From NCBI GenBank assembly GCA_013368315.1, contig JAACJM010000071.1, forward strand, positions 124,001 to 188,000: a stretch of DNA of 64,000 nt, written 5' to 3'. A program made the position numbers and the translations under genes. Origin of the DNA: Tetrapyrgos nigripes (lineage: Eukaryota > Basidiomycota > Agaricomycetes > Agaricales > Campanellaceae). The first letter of the stretch is position 1. Every line of letters starts with the position of its first letter. The notes below the pieces were generated by a model. That model had not been told where the DNA came from and searched no databases. It saw only the letters and a program-made list of their open reading frames with translations. Of this stretch, positions 22,939 through 34,343 are shown piece by piece.

Positions 22939-25851
22939 TCATCTCCTCCCCCTCCCAATCGGAGGTGCCTCCGAACTGCCAATCGGCACTCTTCGAGGGC
23001 CTACACCGGTACCACGTCCAGTCCCTACAGAAAGCTTCATCTTCTTGACTGGAGGATTTGTCGGTTTGGTACTGGTCAAATCCGACACCATTAAACTCTC
23101 ATTCGTCGTTGCACCCGCCTTCTTCGCTTCCTGACCCTTATTTTCCTTTTCCCTTTCAACCTTGGACTCGACTAGGCGAGCATTCCTGGATGAAGCGGTA
23201 GGTGGGGGTCTAGCTTTGCTGACCACAGCACTCTTTGTTTTGGCGCCAGCTGCCGCATCTGGGAAAAGTACTCTTCCTTTCGTACCCGTAGATTTCTTCA
23301 CAGCACCTGGCCTAGATCCTGCAATGTTGGGTTCAACCTTCTTTTCTCTCAAAGGTGAATCTGGTCGTGGAGGCCGGGCTACAGGACTTTCAGGTGGTGA
23401 ATCCGACACACCCAACTGTTGAGCCAATGACATCGTTTCTCCGTTCTCGTGCTCGTGCTGTATCTCAGGGAACATCTCAGACTCCAACGATTCCCTACCA
23501 AGTTCTCCGATCTGTTCCATTAGTGCTTCGAAACTAGAATCATCACCATTTTGCGGAGGAACCGAAGGTGGTGAATTGCCTAGCATCAGAATACGGCTGA
23601 GTGGACTGGGTTTGGCGGGCGAATATGCATGGGTCATATGTGGAGCGAATGGTTTTGCCATCGGGAAGGGAAGGCGTCGGCCTCCAGGTTGGGGGGTTTG
23701 GGGAATGGGGTTGTTGGATGATGGGGACGAAGAAGCAGGGTTTGATGCGGGTTCGGGTTCAGGCGCATCGTCAAAGGCACCGTCGTCCGGTATGTCAGAA
23801 GGAAGTGGTTCGGATGGTTCAATAGTGAACGGTTTCGAGAGGACCAAGCTAGATTTCGCTGGGAACGAAGCCTTGGGAGAAGGTGGGGGGAGAACAAAGG
23901 TTGTGGGCAGTAACGATTCTGTACGAGTGCTCGTCTGTGGGATAGGTGCATTCGACGTTGGAATGAATTCTGTCTCATAGGCTGACTCCCGACGGATGCT
24001 AGTATTGGGAGATGCAGCAATGGCATAAGAGGATGAACGCCGTTTGGCGACACCAACTCTTGTGGTCTTCCTATTAGCACCGACTTTGACGGCGGTTTTT
24101 CCTGGTGATTTCTTCGGTGACTTTGCTTTGTTCGACTTTGAGCTCTTGAGATCGGTTTTGTGTTTGGAGGGTGAAGAACCAGAGGTTTCTGGAGTGGGAG
24201 GCAGATCCGCCAACATTATCTGAACCTGCCATGACCGCCTCTCCTCGTCAAGTTTCAGTCTCTCGGCCTGTTGATTGAGTTAGCATCGTGCTGGGCGAGA
24301 AAAAGGGTGAAATGTTACCTCAAGAGCTGCTCTCTCCTTGCCGAGGCGAATCGTAGCCTCCGTGAACTCGACCCTTTCCTCTTCGAGCTCGCGTTTTTGC
24401 ATCTCCAAACGTTCTCGTTCTTCATCTCGTGCTGGCGCGGTTATAAGATCCACACTAAGTTCATCCCCATTAACTCCTGAGCGCTGTTTGGAACGACCCA
24501 TAGCCAAACGGTGGTCAGCAGCAAAACGGTCAAACATAGACTGTGTTTCGGCTGCTTGAGAGGTAACTTGTTCTCGCGAGATTTCTGTGCAACTGTCACT
24601 TGGGAAAAGAAAAGGAAATGGAGGAAGCGTTACTCACGCAGGTCGGCTTCGAGTTGGCGAATTACAGCTTGAAGGCGCTCCAGTTCTGCGTTGGGCACCA
24701 AGGGAGTATCCTGAGTCGAAGATGAACTAGTGGTGGATTTGTCATGTAGGGCATTGATGTCCGTGAGTGTCCGTCGTAAGTTGGCAAGGAGATCAGTCAA
24801 AGCTTCGAGGGTGAAATTGGGAGGAACTAATGGGAATAATGTCGTGAGGGTGAAGAGTTCGGGCTGTAATATCCGAATGAGACATGAATATCTTAACTGA
24901 GATAGAGAACGTACCTCTTCTGAATCTGTTTTGTCGTCAGTAGTGTCGTGTTTCATCTCCGTGAGTACCCTTTTTATCTCATTAGCCACCTGCAATGTGA
25001 TTGCCTTGAGCCCCAAGTTGTCCTTTCCAAGTTGTTCCCTCGCTTTCTCCGCGTCATCCAAAGCAGTTTCCAAAAAGCCCTTGCCCTTCCCATATATACC
25101 GACAGCACTGCCCTCAACGACTGCAGCATTGCAACTAGAGGTTTTGAGCTTCATTCCGCTGGCCGTTGAACCAAGTTTCGTCTGCGCATCAGCAATCTTC
25201 TGCCATTTCTCCGTCATCCGCTCAACCTCTTTCTCCTTCTTCTTGAATTCTGCCTGATGAGTGGCACGGACTTGCTGTAGGGAAGTACGGGTGCGTTGTA
25301 GCTCAGCAGTTGTTTGTTTATGTGCTGATTCACTCTGCTGTAATGATTTCGTAGACGAGCTATAGAGACATCAGTTGAGTGTCAGCACTGAGCAAACTGC
25401 GACGTACGCAAGACGGGATTTTTGGGTATTCAGCTCTCTTTCCAGATTGGCTACGGTATCCGACGCAGTTTTCTGCATGGATGACATCCGTTCATGATCA
25501 TATCGTAGTGTTCGAAGTTCAGTCGTGAGCTGTTCGGTCCTAGACATGTCTTTCTGCGGTTGTAAATGAGCAAGCAGATATGACACGTTCAGAGCGAACA
25601 ACACTCACCACTCTCTGTGAAAGCATATCTAGCAGACATTTCACCACTGTGTCCAAATTTGAGCTCGAGATTCCATCAAGGCAGAGTCCTGGTTGTGAAA
25701 CGAAACCATGGGCCACTAGTTGACTGTTGATGTACTGGAGACTTGAAGTTGAGACAATAGAGATAGAAGAGGTATCGGACTGAGGGGATCCAATGTCAAA
25801 ATCAGGACCTTGGGTATTCCAATGCACGCCTTTCCTTGCTGGCGTCGCCAT
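22939..25851 (-). CDS. Msd1/ADIP-type spindle-pole coiled-coil protein
   Basis: Begins MATPARKGVHWNTQGPDFDIG. The conserved N-terminal block LQYINSQLVAHGFVS...GLCLDGISSSNLDTVVKCLLDMLSQRVKDMSR and then LRTLRYDHERMSSM match the ADIP domain (afadin- and alpha-actinin-binding protein; SSX2IP in animals, Msd1 in fission yeast), which anchors microtubule minus ends and gamma-tubulin complexes at the spindle pole. Long coiled coils follow, for example SSTKSLQQSESAHKQTTAEL and EERERLEMQKRELEEERVEF. The C-terminal 425 residues are Ser/Pro/Lys-rich and disordered, ending in RVPIGSSEAPPIGRGRR. At least six exons. An ACGCGT box sits about 40 bp before the ATG. Confidence 0.8.
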
Positions 25852-25869
25852 TTGATTGTGGTTCAACTG

Positions 25870-25910
25870 TTCGTCGCGCCAGACCTCAACGCGTGAGGTC
25901 ACGTGGTCGC
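25870..25910. promoter_or_regulatory. MCB and E-box near Msd1-like start
   Basis: ACGCGT at 25889-25894 lies inside a nearly perfect 19-bp palindrome (GACCTCAACGCGTGAGGTC). CACGTG follows directly at about 25900-25905. Both are known core sites (MBF and bHLH factors). Their use here is inferred from position only. Confidence 0.35.
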
Positions 25911-26150
25911 AACCTCGTGTGTCGGGCCGAGTCACCGTTGGTCGGCCTTCTCAGCTCTCCTTTCGTTGCTCGTCGCACCATTGCAGAGATAGGTACGACT
26001 GCCAATAATTTCATCCTATTCGAGTTCCACTAAAATTTCGCCTGAAAGCCTCTGTTTTACTGCATCTCTTCTCGACTGCATACTTCTCAAAGGTAAAAAG
26101 AGTCTTCATAGTAGGATAGGTTCCATTGTTGTCACAATACAGCTACGCTT

Positions 26151-26505
26151 TCATTCATCGTGGTCTGATTTCACCGTCAAAGTCTGTGGGTTATGAGCGA
26201 CATCGTGCCCATGCTGATCCGTAAACAACACCTGTGATTGTAACCGCGGTCATTTTGGAAGAAGGTTCCAAGATGCCAATAACGCTCGCCTTTGGTGGAT
26301 TCTTCACGCCCTTCTCTGTTGCTTGTTTTTCTGTCAAGACGATTTCATCTACCTATGGGTATGCATTAAATGTTTCTGGACATTGCTTTCAAAGCCGAGT
26401 GCTGACCTGTCCCTCTCTCTTTCCTCCTCGAAATCTCGTCATCACAGTGTCACCTTCATGGATCTGTTCCCCAGTTTTGTCGTTTACTTTTGAGGCGGAG
26501 GGCAT
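26151..26505 (-). CDS. Small Hva1/TUDOR-domain protein (intact copy)
   Basis: Three exons give 80 aa: MPSASKVNDKTGEQIHEGDTV..., then VDEIVLTEKQATEKGVKNPPK, then VLFTDQHGHDVAHNPQTLTV and a short acidic tail. The pattern (EGDxV..G...G.V.EI......G.K..PKVL..D.HGHDVAHNP) fits the hypervirulence-associated protein TUDOR domain (Hva1/DUF2945 group), small soluble proteins in fungi and bacteria of unclear biochemistry. The second intron appears to use a GC donor (AAG|GCGAGC). A paralogue lies immediately upstream in the same orientation at 26819-27125. Confidence 0.75.
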
Positions 26506-26818
26506 TTCGAGGTAAGTTTTCTTTCAGCTTTTCCTCAAGAGGCTGGTCTTATATATCGGTTCGCAGGGTTCATGCATCATCGAATGCATCATACTATTTA
26601 GGCATTTAAAGCCCCATCCATCGTGCTCCTCCAGTACCGGTCATAGTCAAACGTCAGAAAGCTCTCCTTCAGTTCTCCCTGACGAAATGTCTTACAATCT
26701 AATACTACAGATTTCTATCTTCCGACAAAATACGACGTAGATTTTGTAGTTAGCATGGTGCATTCTCAGCCGATTCTTTCACTTCCACTGCATGTGGATT
26801 ACGAGCGATATCATGCCC
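26506..26818. other. Spacer between Hva1-like paralogues, with leftover coding tail
   Basis: From 26819 down to about 26750 the sequence after the premature stop of the upstream paralogue is still recognisable as the lost C-terminal part (GHDIARNP, then a Lys/Glu tail and TAA at 26750-26752). The rest is promoter of the intact copy. Confidence 0.6.
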
Positions 26819-27125
26819 TTACTGGTCTGTCAGTAGCACCTACACCAAGCGTTCAACTTCGGATCACCAAATCAGTAACGATCCCCACTCACCTTTGGTG
26901 TGTTCTTTACACCTTTTTCAGTCTGATGCTCTGCAGACGTGACTATTTCTCCAACCTGCACAAGTGACAACCACAGTTAGTACGCTTCTTCCGACTAAGA
27001 TACTGGTGATCAAAGCTTACATCTCCTTCTCTCCACCCTCCTTGAGCCTTCATTGTTACCCTGTCACCTTCGTGGATCTGTTGACCACTTCGGTCTGTTA
27101 CTTGGGAATTGGATGGTGTAGACAT
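26819..27125 (-). CDS. Small Hva1/TUDOR-domain paralogue, truncated by a stop
   Basis: Starts MSTPSNSQVTDRSGQQIHEG, then DRVTMKAQGGWREGD, VGEIVTSAEHQTEKGVKNTPK and VLLTDQ before TAA, about 63 aa. In the intact neighbour the next residues are HGHDVAHNP. Here the codon aligned with His is TAA, while the following codons still read GHDIARNP and stay open for about 20 more codons. Either the protein is genuinely shorter and lacks the end of the TUDOR-like barrel, or this is an early pseudogene. Intron sites are canonical. Confidence 0.6.
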
Positions 27126-27269
27126 TCTGGTTTTGGGCTTTGAGTGAGGTTTCTTACTTGTTCGTTGATAAAGCTGGCTTATATATACATCATATCGCTA
27201 CACAGGGAGACATACTACATCATCGTATGCATCATCCTTGAACGTAAAAGCTGCGTAAAGAGGACCTAC

Positions 27270-27311
27270 GAGTTGACGTTACTGGGTCTGGAGTTGACGT
27301 TACTGGGTCTG
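27270..27311. repeat. Two tandem copies of a 21-bp unit
   Basis: A unit starting GAGTTGACGTTACTGGG is repeated exactly at 27270-27290 and 27291-27311. It lies in the spacer before the tRNA gene. Confidence 0.85.
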
Positions 27312-27460
27312 GAGAGCCACATTCGGAGTCATTACATATGACCATGTCCTCTCCAATAATCCTGGAAGGCTCAGTCGCATCGATATCAAGAGTCTTAATT
27401 CTGATTTAAGAGTGTGGTTAATCAGAAGATATTAACTATTAGTATTAATCCAGAACTGTA

Positions 27461-27544
27461 TGCCCCATGGCTGAGTTGGTTACAGCGTCCGACTGTTATG
27501 TAAGCACAATCGGAAGGTCGAGAGTTCGAGCCTCTCTGGGGCAG
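27461..27544 (+). tRNA. tRNA-Asn (GTT) with a 10-nt intron
   Basis: The acceptor stem TGCCCCA pairs with TGGGGCA, followed by the discriminator G. The D arm is GCTGAGTTGGTTACAGC. The anticodon stem TCCGA/TCGGA encloses C-T-GTT-A, and a 10-nt insertion (TGTAAGCACA, 27499-27508) sits just after position 37, the standard place for nuclear tRNA introns. The T arm is GAGAG-TTCGAGC-CTCTC. Anticodon GTT decodes AAC/AAU. The A box (TGGCTGAGTTG) and B box (AGTTCGAGCCT) fit Pol III internal promoters. Confidence 0.93.
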
Positions 27545-27563
27545 TTTCGTTTCATGTACCATC

Positions 27564-27569
27564 TTTTTT
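27564..27569 (+). terminator. Pol III terminator
   Basis: Run of six T about 20 bases after the tRNA 3' end. Confidence 0.7.
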
Positions 27570-27719
27570 ATGATTTTAAACCACCAATTCCAGTGGCATC
27601 CATACACACAGTACGTCAACCTGGAAGATCAGCAATCGTAGAATCCAATATATTTCCGCATTCTGCATATTCTTCCTGACACATACATGTAGTACATACA
27701 AGAACTTTATGTTTCCTAA

Positions 27720-28855
27720 TCACATCGTGCCACGACCCCTACCCCTTCCTCTGCCTCTCCCACCTCCTAGTCCTCTCAAGTTGATAACACCTCTGCCTCT
27801 ATGGATATCTCTTCCACGACCAGATGAATGGTTGACCGCTGCACCCATATCAATATGTTCATGGTCCTGGCCGTTTGGAATCTCTCCTCTCTTCTCGAGT
27901 TTATTGACACCACCTCGGCCGCCACCTCTCCCTCGCTTCTGCCCTCGAGCACTAGCAACAGTGTCCACGTCGTGTGCCCGACCATGAGCAAGGCCAGCCT
28001 TTTTGCCTCCTCGTCCAAATCTTATGGCAGACGGCACGAGCGATAAAGATGACATCGAGTCCGCCAATCCATCCAGATTGTCCTGCGCGTTCGCCTTGGC
28101 TGGTGTACTTCCCGTATCAAAGCCAATGTCGTTAAAGCTAGATTGTACAACATCAGCATCCTCCATCTCTTCTTCATGTGTAGCCTCGTCATCATCGCTT
28201 TCGTCGTTTCTCTGGGGTCCTTCTCTTTGTTTCCATTCTCCTCGAATCATACTTGCGCCCTCTCCCCATCTCTTTAATAAACCTCCGACACCTTTGTTTG
28301 TTACAGCAAAGAAATATTCTTTGGGATAATGATGTGCTTGAATCAAGTGTAGACGTCTAGCCTTTGGCGTAGAAAATTTCTTCGGGCAAGTACCAAGGAA
28401 GCATCCAAACTTTACAGAGAACCTGGGTAAGCGACTGCCATTGAGATCAAAGGAAAGTGCGCACAATCTTCTCTCCCCTTTCTTTCCGCACTGCAGCCAA
28501 AGGATCATGACATTCTGTCTGATGCTGCGAATATGAAGAGTATTAACCACACACATGATACCATGGATGTCACCGAGCTACTAACCAATTCCAGTAGTCT
28601 CGCCCCGGGGAACACACAACGACAGCCAGATTCTTCACATACGTGAGCATGATAATTAGCATAATGTATCTCTAGGTCTTTAGTATTTGCTATCGGTGTA
28701 GGGTTGTGATTACATGTTGGTGGCAATGAACAAAGCAGAGGATGTGTTATTGTAGCGCCTTCCTGAGTCGTCCTGGAGGTTTTTGGGGTTGGGGACTGTG
28801 TCGAAACAGACGAAGAAGAAGAGCCTGAAGGTAGCCTGGGCCTCTTGGTGGACAT
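27720..28855 (-). CDS. C2H2 zinc-finger protein, ZNF511-like
   Basis: N-terminal Ser-rich tail (MSTKRPRLPSGSSSSS), then a zinc-finger region with spaced Cys/His: CSLPPTCNH, LEIHYANYHAHVC, CRCVFPGARLLELHQTECHD, then FGCFLGTCPKKFSTPKARRLHLIQAHHYPKEYFF. The last element (CxxKF...RRxHLIxAHxYPxxYxF) is characteristic of ZNF511. The second half is acidic (DESDDDEATHEEEMED), then rich in RGG/GRG repeats up to the end, typical of RNA binding and arginine methylation. Two or more introns. The function of ZNF511 is poorly known. It is divergent from the KHDC4-like gene across 130 bp, with an ACGCGT at 28930-28935. Confidence 0.8.
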
Positions 28856-28985
28856 GTGTGCGGTAGAGAAGACACAGCAGTTGTTCAGAGCATTGCTTGT
28901 TGTGGTCCTTTTGAAGGAACAGCCTGATCACGCGTCAACACCCTTTTCCGGTTGACTCGACTCGTGACTCGCTTCCTTACTCCCG

Positions 28986-30585
28986 ATGTCCTCTAAACGA
29001 AAGTGGGATCAACCAGGCGATGGATCTCCTCCCCCACCAAAGACAGACAAGCAAGAGGGAGGCGCTGCGTCTTCCGAGGCAGCGGCAGCTGCTGCAGCAA
29101 TCGCAGCAAAAATCGCGGCTCAATTTGCAGGAGGCGGGCTCTCTGGTGCGATGAAGGATCCACACGACGCAGAATTTACTCACGACATTGACATTAACGA
29201 TGTCAGGAATCGATATCTGTTAACCAAGTCGTCGACACAGCAGGAGGTGCGTTTTGTTCAGCACTTTTTTTTTTACTGTTACTGATTCTGTTCTAGATTC
29301 ATGACGACACGGGAGCATCCGTTAGCACGAAGGGAGTATGGTATCCTGATAGAAGCAAGGCAACGGAAAAAGACCCGCCTCTGTACCTCCATATCATGGC
29401 GAACACAAAGGAAACTTTACAGAAAGCAATCGACAAAGTCAACGAGCTTATTGCGATTGACATGGGGTCTTTAGTCGATGATAAGAAGGACAAAATGAGG
29501 GAGAAGGTGTGTTTTTATCAGGTCATCTGAGAATACTGACTGAGTTCGGTCTGATAGCGAAAATGGCCGGAAGAAAAACTACCTGTTGGGTTAGAAAGTA
29601 TTCGGAACTTTAACGTCCGTGCCAAGGTCGTTGGTCCCAGTGTAGGTCTCATTTCGTGGTTCGTGAGTACCGAACTGACTTTTTTTCCAGGGTTCCTTCG
29701 TGAAATACATACAACAAGAAACGGGAACTAGAGTGCAAATAAAAGGCGTAGGGTCCGGCTTCGTTGATCAAGAGACTGGCCGAGAGAGTGACGAACCTCT
29801 GTACATTCATATAACGTGCGTCGTCATTCTGCCTCCACGAGTATATTCTAACTGACGAGTCTTTTGCTAGAGGTCCAGAGGATGGCCAAGTTGCAAGAGC
29901 TAAAGTGTTAACAGAAGACCTCCTTCTCGTAGTCCGTTCCGAGCACGCGAAGATGGCCGCAGTCGTTCAACAACAGCAAATGGAACTTCATCAACTGCAA
30001 ACACAATATGCTACGTACAGCGCGATGGCGGTAGGTTTCTTACTCTCATTTCCAGGTGGACTTCGTGCTCGCTCCCTTTTTATCGATTTGAGAAATTTCT
30101 TCTCTCAACCAGCAATTGAACGACGCACCAAGTATGTTACTAATGTTCATTGGTGAACTGACAATTATGTTTAGGGTTACGCGCCTCCACCTCCTTCGGA
30201 TGCCCCTCCTCCTCCTCCGGGCGAAAACCCACCACCACCGCCTCCGGACGGTGCAGCAGCAGCAGCAGGATACCAAGCCGCTCCCCAACCTGGCCAAACG
30301 GATGCCTCAGGACAAGATGCATACGCTGCGTACTGGTGAGTTTACACAATGCTATTTACAACAAAGTCACTAATTGCTCTCTCCAGGGCTGCGTATGGTT
30401 ACGACGTTAACTCTCCTCAATTTAAAGAATGGGCATCACAACAGCAACAACAGTACAGCCAATATTATGCGTCTCAAGGATATGATCCCTCTGCAGCTGC
30501 AGCTGCAGGTGCTGGTACTCCTGGATCTCAACCTGCCCCACCGCCAACCTCGCAGCCTCCTCCACCACCACCTCCCCCGGCATGA
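28986..30585 (+). CDS. KH-domain protein, KHDC4/BLOM7-like
   Basis: Begins MSSKRKWDQPGDGSPPPP, then an Ala-rich helix. A first KH-like region contains DINDVRNRYLLTKSSTQQEI and TGASVSTKGVWYP. The second KH domain has RNFNVRAKVVGPSGSFVKYIQQETGTRVQIKG and PLYIHITGPEDGQVARAKVL. The C-terminus is very rich in Pro, Gln and Tyr (PPPP runs, QYSQYYASQGYDPS, DAYAAYWAAYGYD). This order matches KHDC4 (BLOM7) and plant RIK, which bind RNA and spliceosomal factors. Six or more exons. It is followed by GPATCH1, another splicing-associated gene, on the same strand. Confidence 0.85.
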
Positions 30586-31180
30586 GAAAGCGATTGGAGT
30601 TGGGAGTCCTGACCCTTGGTATCCCGTTGTCTCTTATTCTCTTGAGTTCGTTCCTTCAATCGGGTTGGTATCATCGTAAAATGCTTACTGTATAGTCGCC
30701 CTTTCTCAAGTGAATGACATGACATTCTCCGCCTCGGCATCTTCTTGCTTCTTAATCCTTGAGTATCATTCGTGTAGCAATGAGTAATAGACGCATGAAA
30801 GTGGTGAACAAAGCCAGACACAAAAACAACCGATTTCGATTGGCTGGGATACTCTTAATCAGTCTTTGACGGCTTGTTGTCCTTTGGCGGTCACTTCATA
30901 AAACCGTTCTGCAGCCTACTGAAGATCTAGAGTCCTACTCTATAGAATCAGAAATTTTATAACAAGGAGAAGGAACTACTACGATATCCGAGTCACCCAG
31001 TCAATTTGATGTTGCTCCTGCATCCCGCATCCTCCGCCTATTGTCTGTATACTCGGGTTGCTTGATCAAGCGCTCTTGAAGTCGAAGTACCAGAACTCCA
31101 CTGCTGAACTTGACCTTCAGGTAAGAATAAGAGAGGTGGTAGTGCCACGTGCACGTGAGTAACTGAGGTCATTCTCGACC
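30586..31180. other. Intergenic, no gene seen
   Basis: 3' flank of the KHDC4-like gene and promoter of GPATCH1. A CACGTGCACGTGA tract lies about 35 bp before the GPATCH1 ATG. Confidence 0.5.
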
Positions 31181-34100
31181 ATGACCAGTCGACTAAAGCG
31201 CAAATTGGCAGACATTGGGATAGATCCCTCCAGCGCGAAGGCCAACGAAAACTTCTGCCTGGTATGTACTGTCCTCCTCTTTGTTTTCAGTTGCTTTAGC
31301 TCTCCAGATAGGCACACCTTTACCTCCTCTCGAAAAGTCAAAGGACACGGGCGAATTTGTACCACTATGGAAGCAAGAGGTTTGTTTCAAGTCCAAATTT
31401 CTCAATTTTGATCCTTACGGTCGCTAGGTTCGAGACGAGAAGGGGAGGAGAAGACTTCATGGAGCGTTTACTGGTGGATTTTCAGCCGGTTATTTCAACA
31501 CGGTTGGGTCGAAGGAAGGTGAGTTGCAACTGATTCAAATGACTTCATGATACCCATATATTGCTCTAGGATGGGCACCCTCGACATTCGTATCGTCAAG
31601 GAACGACAGGGCGAAGCAGAAGGCTTCGCGTCCGGAGGATTTCATGGACGAAGAGGATTTACAAGAGCTCAAGGATAGTCGGACTATTGTCGACACGACA
31701 GAGGAGATGGACCTTACAGGAGGCACCAAAGCAGAACTTCAGCGACAAGGTGATACAGAAGATAAAGAGTGAGTTGCTAGCCCACTCTGTCGTCGACTTT
31801 TTCAGTATTAATATATGTTTCTCCATTTCCAGTACGCTGACCAGCGCATTAGAGGCTGCTATGCTTCCTCCAGCCAAAGATTCAGCCGGTGCACGGATAC
31901 TCAAGAAGATGGGTTGGCGGATAGGTCAGGGAATTGGACCTCGTGTCACAATTCGGCAACGCAGGCTGCAAGACGCGCAAGCGACAGGTCAAAACATCTC
32001 TGCTGATGCTCTTGACCTTGGTATTGATGACGAGGAGGCTCAAAAGCATACCTATGCACCTCGGGATACTGCTGTGTTGTTGGTTGAGCGAAAGGACAAC
32101 TTCCATGGCTTAGGTTATCGTCCTGGAATGAGCCTCAACGAGTCACTTGGTGTGAAAGGCTCGAACGCGTCTACTGGACTTAACATCTCTGGTATGTCCT
32201 GTCGACGTCATGCTAGTGTCTACTCACTTTTTTCTTAGCTGGATTCGGACTGGGTGCACTGAATGATGCCGACGAGGATGATCTCGAGGTCTATGACACC
32301 AGTTCAAGCATTCGAAATCGAACCGCCTATGATATCGCAGACCGTGATGACAATGACAGGATAGCAATAGGCAGCAAGTCGAACCGAGGGACAGGAGGTT
32401 CAATAGTAGGTAATTCCCACTTCTGAACATGTCAATTTATCTCCAATCTTATATTTCAAGAGGTCAACACCTTCGGCTACATTTCGCGATGGTACTATGG
32501 TCCTGGATGGATTTGTGCTTTCAGACAAGCCTGTTGCAGAGGACAGATGGTATGGACGTTCTTATAGATTGAGTGTTTATGTTCTTACTCTATGATACTA
32601 GGTTTCCGCTTCCTGAAATTCCTCAGGGTTGGGCCCCAGATCCACGAAGAGTATGGGGTCAAACTCAAAACGACAAGGAAAACCTGAAGACAGACACCGC
32701 AGTGGTCCCTCACGAGAAATGGAAATCTGGCATGTCTGCAGACGAGGTGTGTCTTCAACACTCCGTTACCTACACTATGGCTCATTGATATTCTTATAGA
32801 GGGGTACTATCTTGGGAGAAACGCCTCTACCCTCAGCACCCAAATCTGTGTTTGACTACATGTCCCAAAAAGATCGAGAACGTCTGAAGAACATCACCGC
32901 CAACCTCGCTTCCGGAAAGGCAGGAGCAACGACCCCGACCCCACCAACTCCTTCTGCACCTTCTATACAAATACCACGCACAGATCCACACATAGCCAGT
33001 GCTGCCCTTCGTGGTTTCCAGCCTTTCACCAACGACCCCGTTAAACAAGGTCGTTACACCGCGTACTTGCAATCCCAAGCCGAGCCTGACAACACCTCTT
33101 ACTCCACCAGCCTCAAACCCCTCCCAAACCAATCCACCATCGACTTTAACAAAGAAATGGTCGAATACTTCCAATCAGCTCAAATCTTCAAACCCATGTC
33201 TGTTGCGATGGCAGGCCGGTTTACGACTGCGGCTGTGGTAGAGCATGGCCCTCAGATGCATGCGGGATTGCATACCCCAAAGGAGGAGGAACAAGAAGCT
33301 AAACGACAGGAAGAAGAGAAGAAGAGGGAAGAAGATAAACTCTCGCCAAAGGAACATGCGGCGAAGATGGGAATGTATGGGCCTATGACGAGGGAAGTGA
33401 AGCCTTGGCAGCCTGCTCGGCTTCTGTGTAAACGGTTTGGGGTGAAGGATCCGAATCCTATGCCAGAGATGTCGGAGGATGGACCTCCCAGTGGGAGTGC
33501 GAATGCGAGTCAGGCAGACGATACGAATACGGATGTGTATGGCCAAGCTTCTGAGGCTCCTGGCGTATTCGAAGCCCCTGCACCGACGACATCGAGTTCT
33601 GGCGCTGGGAAACGCGATCTAGCGAATATTGGCCTTGGTGAAGACGATACACAGGGACGGGATACGCTGACGTATGAGCGGCCGCCAGTGGATGTGTTCA
33701 AGGCGATCTTTGCTAGTGACGATGAAGATAGCGATGAGGAAGAGGCACCAGAACCACCAGAACCACCAGAACCTACGACCGTAGTCGCACCAGGCTCTTC
33801 TTCAGCTTCGAAAACCCAAGCCGTACCGTCGAAATCCGAGTTCTGATGCAGTTACTGTCACCGCTCCAGATATGAACACTTTCAAACCTACCTTCGTACC
33901 TCGTGAAGCGCGGATGACAATCACTGGTGATGATAAGGACAAGGTGAAGGATAAGAAGAAGAAGGAAAAGAAGGAAAAGAGGAAGGCTCTCGTTTCGTTT
34001 GATGATGAGGGAGAGGATGGGGAGTCGTTGTCTATCAAGCCCAAGAAAAGGAAGAAAGAGAAGGAAAAGGAAAAGGACAAAGAAAGGAGTAAAGAGAAGG

Positions 34101-34330
34101 ATAAGGATAGGGATAGGAAGAAAGACAAAGGGAAGAGCCGTGACCGGGACCGGCCTGTGGAATTAGACCAAGATGACGATGACATGTGGGTTGAGAAGCC
34201 TGCACCTCCCAGTGTGCATGCCATGGATGTAGTACCAGTGGACCCACCCGAGCCTAAAGCAACTACTGATACGCGAGAGGGTTTACATGGACCACCGAGA
34301 GGCAGAAAGCGTGCGATAGACTTTATGTAG
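31181..34330 (+). CDS. GPATCH1: G-patch domain-containing protein 1 homologue
   Basis: Spliceosome-associated protein (TOUGH in plants). The N-terminus [15 protein letters not shown] and the conserved [30 protein letters not shown] match the family's N-terminal domain. The G-patch is [21 protein letters not shown]. Later blocks are [66 protein letters not shown] and, near the end, [17 protein letters not shown], followed by a long Lys/Glu/Asp-rich tail. The last two blocks lie in different frames. The frame is restored if 33781-33805 (25 nt, GTAGTC...TTCAG) is removed; otherwise the protein would stop at 33844-33846. The stop at 34328 is 13 bp from the stop of the convergent MAK11 gene. Confidence 0.88.
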
Positions 34331-34343
34331 TATCTAGTACTAG

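Noticed and set aside
22939..24216. Possible separate gene at the C-terminal disordered part of the Msd1-like protein
   Set aside because: It continues in frame from the upstream coiled-coil exon (ERLKLDEERRSWQVQIMLADLPPTPE) across a normal intron, so one gene is simpler.
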